64,000 nt of DNA from positions 2,108,001 to 2,172,000 of the forward strand of contig NZ_CP022579.1 in the NCBI RefSeq assembly GCF_008274805.1. Reading direction: 5' to 3'. The position numbers were made by a program, and so were the translations under genes. Positions 60,218-64,000 of the stretch are shown here, in pieces (position 1 is the first letter of the stretch; each line of letters opens with the position of its first letter). The notes under the pieces are model-generated. The model worked only from the letters and a program-made list of their open reading frames with translations. It was not told where the DNA came from and ran no database searches. This stretch comes from Oryzomicrobium terrae. GTDB taxonomy: Bacteria > Pseudomonadota > Gammaproteobacteria > Burkholderiales > Rhodocyclaceae.

Positions 60218-60826
60218 TCACGCCACCGGAGCCACCCGCACCAGGGCCGGATCGGCCGCCCGTTCGAGCAGTACCCGTACCCGCCCCTGCCAGCGGGCAC
60301 GGAAATCGGCCCCCATGGCCTCGTCGGCTTCTCCCATCAAGCAGGCCCCCATCAGGGCGCCTATTTCCGGGTCCGCCGGCACCAGGCCCAGGTCCAGGGC
60401 CACATCCACCGCCGCCCCCGTGGCCAGCCGCGTCAAGCGGACGTCTCCCGGCACCCCGCGCCCGAAGCCGAGCAGGTTGCGGCGGTTGAAGCGCCCCGCC
60501 AAGCCGCGAAAGCCCGAATCCTCGGTGGCCCCGGTGACCAGGGTGAACACGCTGGCGGTGACCCCGGTCACCCCCTCGTCGCGCCGCCCGGGAAGTTCCA
60601 CCAGGATGCCGCCCCGCTCCGGCAAACCCTCCGGGTAGAGAGCCGCCAGACCGCGGCAGGCCATCAGCCAGGCCCCGGCCACGGTGGGACAGGAATGGCC
60701 GGTCAGGCGCACCGCGTCGGTGTAGGAGTAGGTGAGCACGCCCTCCTCCGCCGCGCCGAGAAAGTCGGCCAGGGGGTCGCGCACCGTCAGGGTCGGGGCA
60801 AAGGCAAAAAAGTCGGGCATGGGCAT
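60218..60826 (-). CDS. FmdE-family protein
   Basis: A 202-residue soluble protein with the FmdE-like motif RLTGHSCPTVAGAWLMACRG near residue 40 (His and Cys in HSCP, probable metal ligands), then VELPGRRDEGVTGVTASVFT and FRGLAGRFNRRNLLGFGRGV. FmdE was named from molybdenum formylmethanofuran dehydrogenase operons, but members in bacteria without that enzyme have unknown roles, possibly metal or redox binding. AAGGAG lies seven bases before the ATG. It sits downstream of fbpB on the same strand (284-base gap) and inside the divided iron-transport locus, so a link to iron is possible but unproven. Confidence 0.7.
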   Translation of the reverse strand: MPMPDFFAFAPTLTVRDPLADFLGAAEEGVLTYSYTDAVRLTGHSCPTVAGAWLMACRGLAALYPEGLPERGGILVELPGRRDEGVTGVTASVFTLVTGATEDSGFRGLAGRFNRRNLLGFGRGVPGDVRLTRLATGAAVDVALDLGLVPADPEIGALMGACLMGEADEAMGADFRARWQGRVRVLLERAADPALVRVAPVA

Positions 60827-61110
60827 GGCCGGGCTCCTTCAGGCAGGCGCCGGCCGGCGCGCGGGGCGCCCGAGGCCGGCGGAAAGCAGGTGGGGACAAG
60901 GGAGCAGGCAGTGTGGCGCCCCCGGCCCGCCCCGGCTTTGGCCTGGGTTAAATCCACGGAGCGGCGACTGGCGACCGCCGCTTAGAGTCGAAGGGCCATG
61001 GAAGCGCCCCGCAGGCGCGGCAAAGGCGCGGCAAGAATGCGACGAAGGCAGGCCGCCCGCTGGGGAGCACACCGGAAGCCGCATCCTCGGCCCCGGGGCC
61101 GCAGGCAGCC
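60827..61110. other. Intergenic region between fbpB and the FmdE-like gene
   Basis: 284 bases of high GC with several short hairpins: GGCCCCGGGGCC (about 61088-61099) just past the fbpB stop, and GCGGCG/CGCCGC at about 60961-60981. I looked for cobalamin and molybdenum-cofactor riboswitch features and saw none. No coding region supported. Confidence 0.4.
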
Positions 61111-62796
61111 TCAGCCCTTGCGGCTGCGGGCGATCTGGCGCGACAGGGCGATCAGGGGCAGCAGCCCCACGGCGACGATGGCCAAGGACGGTAGGGCCGC
61201 CTCGGCCAGGCGCTCGTCGGCGGCCAGGGTGTAGGTCTGGGTGGCCAGGGTGTCGAAGTTGAAGGGGCGCATCACCAGGGTGGCGGGCAACTCCTTCATC
61301 ACGTCCACGAACACCAGCAGAGCGGCGGTGAGCAAGCTGCCGCGCAGCAGCGGCGCATGGACCCGCACCAGGATGCGCCCCTGGGTCAGCCCCAGGCTGC
61401 GCGCCGCCTCGTCCATGTGCGGGGTGATCTTGCCCAGGCTGGCCTCCACGGTCTGCAAGGCCACGGCCAGGAAGCGCACCAGGTAGGCATAGACCAGGGC
61501 GCTGATGCCGCCGGTGATGAGCAACCCGGGATTGCTGCCAAACCAGGCCTGCCACTGGCCCGCCAGCCAGTTGTCGAGACGGGTCACCGGGATCAGCACC
61601 CCCACCGCGATCACCGAGCCGGGCACCGCGTAGCCCAGCCCCACCAGCCGGTTCAGCACCCGGGCCGCCGGACGCTTGGCCAGCCGCGCCCCGTAGGCCA
61701 GCAGCAGGGCCAGCAGCACCGCCACCAGGGCGGTGAGCGTCGCCAGGATGGCGCTGTTGCGCGCCAACAGGGCGAAGCGCTGCCAGCCCAGGCCCTCCTC
61801 GCTATCCCCCAGGGCCAGCCGCACCAACAACAGGGCGGGCAGGACGAAGCCCATCAGCAGCGGCAGGGTACACCCCAGGGCGGCCAGCCAGCCCTTGACC
61901 CCGACCAGGCGGCCCCGCGCCGGCCCCCGTCGGTTGCCGCTATTGCCAAAGCGGGCACGCCCACGGGAGGTGCGCTCCAGCACCAGCAGCAGGGCAACGA
62001 AGCCGAGCAGGCAGGCCGCCAGCTGGGCAGCGGCGACCCGGTCCCCCAGGGAGAACCAGGCCCGGTAGATGCCGGTGGTGAAGGTCTGCACGGCGAAGTA
62101 GGCCACCGTGCCATAGTCGGCCAGGGTTTCCATCAGGGCCAGGGCCACGCCGGCGGCCACCGCCGGGCGAGCCAGGGGCAGGGAAATGCGGAAAAAGCTG
62201 GCCCAGGGCGACAGGCCGAGCATCCGCCCGGCTTCGAGCAACCCACCGCTGCGTTCCAGGAAGGCGGTGCGGGCGAGCAGATACACATAGACGTAAAGCA
62301 CCGAGACGAACATGGCGATGGCCCCTCCGAGACTGCGCACCTCGGGGAACCAGTAGTCGCCGCGTTGCCAGGCGAAGGTCTCGCGCAGGGCCGTCTGCAA
62401 GGGGCCGACGAATTGCAGGAAGTCGGTATAGACGTAGGCCAGCACATAGGCCGGCATGGCCAGGGGCAGCACCAGGGCCCATTCGAAGAAGCGCCGCCCG
62501 GGGAACTCGTGCATGGTGGTCAGCCAGGCCGCCCCCACCCCCACCGCGGCCGTCCCCGCCCCCACCCCCAGGCACAGCCAGACGGTGTTGAGCAGGTATT
62601 CAGGCAGCACGGTGCCGGCCAGGTGGCTCCAGGTATCGCTGGTGCCGCCCTGGGCCAGGTTGGCCAGAACGCTGGCGACAGGCAGGCCGACCAGGGCGGC
62701 GACCGCCAGGGCGAGGAGCAACAGGGGACTGACGCGGAAGGAGGAAATCACGGGAATCGCCGGAGGGGCGCTGAGCGGCGCGGGTTTTTCGGCCAT
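61111..62796 (-). CDS. fbpB: Ferric iron ABC transporter permease FbpB
   Basis: A 561-residue fused permease with about 12 membrane helices in two halves, each with an EAA-type loop for the ATPase (LEAGRMLGLSPWASFFRISL and DEAARSLGLTQGRILVRVHA). The N-terminal half has LLNTVWLCLGVGAGTAAVGV and FEWALVLPLAMPAYVLAYVY; the layout is that of FbpB/SfuB. I use ATG 62796; an upstream ATG in frame would lie across the Fur-like site. It is divergent from fbpC with only 46 bases between the two start codons. Confidence 0.92.
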   Translation of the reverse strand: MAEKPAPLSAPPAIPVISSFRVSPLLLLALAVAALVGLPVASVLANLAQGGTSDTWSHLAGTVLPEYLLNTVWLCLGVGAGTAAVGVGAAWLTTMHEFPGRRFFEWALVLPLAMPAYVLAYVYTDFLQFVGPLQTALRETFAWQRGDYWFPEVRSLGGAIAMFVSVLYVYVYLLARTAFLERSGGLLEAGRMLGLSPWASFFRISLPLARPAVAAGVALALMETLADYGTVAYFAVQTFTTGIYRAWFSLGDRVAAAQLAACLLGFVALLLVLERTSRGRARFGNSGNRRGPARGRLVGVKGWLAALGCTLPLLMGFVLPALLLVRLALGDSEEGLGWQRFALLARNSAILATLTALVAVLLALLLAYGARLAKRPAARVLNRLVGLGYAVPGSVIAVGVLIPVTRLDNWLAGQWQAWFGSNPGLLITGGISALVYAYLVRFLAVALQTVEASLGKITPHMDEAARSLGLTQGRILVRVHAPLLRGSLLTAALLVFVDVMKELPATLVMRPFNFDTLATQTYTLAADERLAEAALPSLAIVAVGLLPLIALSRQIARSRKG

Positions 62797-62802
62797 TATA
62801 AT
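62797..62802 (+). promoter_or_regulatory. Candidate -10 of fbpC
   Basis: TATAAT, a perfect -10 hexamer, 40 bases before the fbpC start and just upstream of the Fur-like site, so the transcript would begin inside it (near 62809). No good -35 is visible inside the fbpB start region. Confidence 0.5.
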
Positions 62803-62805
62803 GGC

Positions 62806-62824
62806 GATGATGAGAATGCTTCTC
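62806..62824. promoter_or_regulatory. Fur-box-like site between fbpB and fbpC
   Basis: GATGATGAGAATGCTTCTC matches the 19-bp Fur consensus GATAATGATAATCATTATC at 14 of 19 positions by my count. Its place between divergent iron-transport genes and just past a -10 hexamer is what is expected for iron-dependent repression. No comparably good site is seen before fbpA. Confidence 0.62.
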
Positions 62825-62842
62825 CCCTCGACCGCTCCCGCC

Positions 62843-63985
62843 ATGGCCCACCTCGAACTCCAGCACGTTGTCCAGCGCTACCCCACGCCCACCGGATTTC
62901 ACACCGTGGTCGACGGCATCAGCCTGACGGTGCCCCCCGGCACCATCGCCTGTCTGCTTGGGCCGTCGGGCTGCGGCAAGACCACCCTGCTGCGCTGCAT
63001 CGCCGGGTTCGAGGAAATTGCCGAGGGTGAAATCCGCCTGGCCGGCGAGGTGGTCTCCCGCCCCGGCTTCCACCTTCCCCCGGAGCAGCGCCGCATCGGC
63101 ATGGTGTTCCAGGATTACGCCCTGTTCCCGCACCTGACCGTGGCCGCCAACGTGGCCTTCGGCCTGGGCGACCTGCCGCGCGCCGAACGCATGCCGCGGG
63201 TCGAGGAAATGCTCCGGTTGGTGGGCCTCACCGGCCAGGGCGAAAAATTCCCCCATGAGCTCTCCGGCGGCCAGCAGCAGCGCGTCGCCCTGGCCCGGGC
63301 CCTGGCCCCCCGGCCGCGCCTGGTACTGCTCGACGAACCCTTCTCCAACCTGGACACCGAGTTGCGCGAGCGCCTCTCCCTGGAAGTGCGCGACATTCTC
63401 AAGCAGAGTGGCACCACCGCCATCCTGGTGACCCACGACCAGCACGAGGCCTTCGCCATGGCCGACGAGGTGGGGGTGATGCACGGCGGCCGGGTGCAGC
63501 AGTGGGACACGCCCTACAACCTCTACCACCGGCCGGCCAACCGCTTCGTCGCCGATTTCGTCGGCCAGGGTGCCTTTCTCCCCGGCCTGGTGGTCAGCCC
63601 CACCGAGGTGACGGTGGAACTGGGCCGGCTCGAATCGTCCCTGCCCCTGGAATGCAGCGCCCTGTGCCAGACCTGCGACAGCTGCCCTCTGGCCCGGGAA
63701 GGCTGCCATGTGGACGTGCTGCTGCGCCCCGACGACGTGGTGCACGACGACCTGAGCCCGGTTACCGCAGCCGTGGAACACAAGGCCTTCCGCGGCGCCC
63801 AGATCCTGTACACCCTGCGCCTGGACAGCGGTGCCCAGGTGCAGGCCCTGGTGCCCTCGCACCACAACCACGCCCTGGGTGAAAAGATCGGCATTCGCCT
63901 CGACGTGGACCATGTGGTGGCTTTCAAGACCCCGGCCGCGACAAGCACCGCCCCTCGTCAACCGGCCAGCGCCAGCGCGGCATGA
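62843..63985 (+). CDS. fbpC: Ferric iron ABC transporter ATP-binding protein FbpC
   Basis: A 380-residue importer ATPase: Walker A GPSGCGKTTLL, Q-loop FQDYALFPHLTVAAN, signature LSGGQQQRVALARALA, Walker B LVLLDEPFSNLDTE, H-loop VTHDQHEAFAMADE, and a C-terminal TOBE/FbpC domain. That last domain carries five closely spaced cysteines (Cys271, 275, 278, 281 and 288 in CSALCQTCDSCPL plus AREGC), an unusual possible metal or Fe-S site. The start ATG 62843 follows the Fur-like site; in-frame ATGs upstream would lie inside it. A gene seems to begin in an ATGA overlap with its stop. Confidence 0.92.
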   Translation: MAHLELQHVVQRYPTPTGFHTVVDGISLTVPPGTIACLLGPSGCGKTTLLRCIAGFEEIAEGEIRLAGEVVSRPGFHLPPEQRRIGMVFQDYALFPHLTVAANVAFGLGDLPRAERMPRVEEMLRLVGLTGQGEKFPHELSGGQQQRVALARALAPRPRLVLLDEPFSNLDTELRERLSLEVRDILKQSGTTAILVTHDQHEAFAMADEVGVMHGGRVQQWDTPYNLYHRPANRFVADFVGQGAFLPGLVVSPTEVTVELGRLESSLPLECSALCQTCDSCPLAREGCHVDVLLRPDDVVHDDLSPVTAAVEHKAFRGAQILYTLRLDSGAQVQALVPSHHNHALGEKIGIRLDVDHVVAFKTPAATSTAPRQPASASAA

Positions 63986-64000
63986 TCACCTGGCTGGCGC
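63982..64000 (+). CDS. Start of a further gene, cut by the window end
   Basis: ATG at 63982 overlaps the fbpC stop (ATGA) and continues MITWLA to the window edge. Only six codons are visible; the overlap is what suggests a coupled gene. Identity unknown. Confidence 0.35.

Noticed and set aside
60827-61110. Riboswitch before the FmdE-like gene
   Set aside because: No cobalamin, molybdenum-cofactor or other riboswitch core could be recognised; only generic GC hairpins.
62795-62800. TATAAT on the minus strand as -10 of fbpB
   Set aside because: It overlaps the fbpB start codon; the reading as a plus-strand -10 for fbpC is more sensible.

Overview
The window is GC-rich, gene-dense DNA with no tRNA, rRNA, CRISPR array or insertion sequence that I can see. 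Gene content and order point to a betaproteobacterium, most likely of the Rhodocyclaceae/Azospira type: ispG-rodZ-pilF-rlmN-ndk, a DctA plus DctPQM plus DctBR dicarboxylate region, tilS-accA, and an exosortase-B (EpsH/XrtB) PEP-CTERM polysaccharide locus. The assignment rests on recognised protein families and synteny, not on a database search.

Layout. 1-4049 (minus): housekeeping genes ispG (cut by the window edge), rodZ, pilF/pilW, rlmN and ndk. 4252-4803 (plus): a small PEP-CTERM protein. 4925-12585: C4-dicarboxylate uptake, with a TRAP transporter (dctM, dctQ, dctP), the symporter dctA, and a divergent histidine kinase/response regulator pair. 12632-15089: tilS and accA. 15303-42174: the exopolysaccharide locus. 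A second PEP-CTERM protein is divergent from the LuxR-type regulator gene epsA, followed by epsB, a lytic transglycosylase and a methyltransferase. A long minus-strand block then runs, in transcription order, epsL, epsD, epsE, epsF, epsG, exosortase, epsI, a ligase/polymerase-like membrane protein, glycosyltransferase, flippase, nitroreductase-like protein, pyruvyl transferase, acetyltransferase, glycosyltransferase, asparagine-synthase-like protein, a PssD/PssE-like pair, and two tandem paralogues with a lyase/lectin-like fold. 42277-50675: a small membrane protein, a TPR protein, and an acetate module (DUF4212 plus sodium:solute symporter, exonuclease, CBS/DUF294 protein, acs). 50968-57869: a YqhA-like protein, class I fumarase, RidA, prpE, a response regulator with a degenerate GGDEF domain, and acuI. 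58101-64000: an NlpC/P60 hydrolase and ferric iron ABC transport genes (fbpA, fbpB, fbpC) with an FmdE-like gene.

The most interesting observation is a 16-bp palindrome, TAGTCCG-NN-CGGACTA. I find it in exact or near-exact form at four intergenic places only: before the first PEP-CTERM gene (4173), before the second (16016), before epsA (16237) and before the epsD operon (40822, perfect). All four places belong to the exosortase/exopolysaccharide system although they span 36 kb. The simplest reading is an operator for the LuxR-family regulator EpsA, tying surface-protein substrates, the sorting enzyme and polymer synthesis into one regulon.

Other points: a short dispersed repeat with core AATAGGGACGCG (four copies), a tandem 13-bp repeat between dctA and dctB, a Fur-box-like site between divergent fbpB and fbpC, a five-cysteine cluster in the C-terminal domain of FbpC, and a TPR gene with no canonical start codon.
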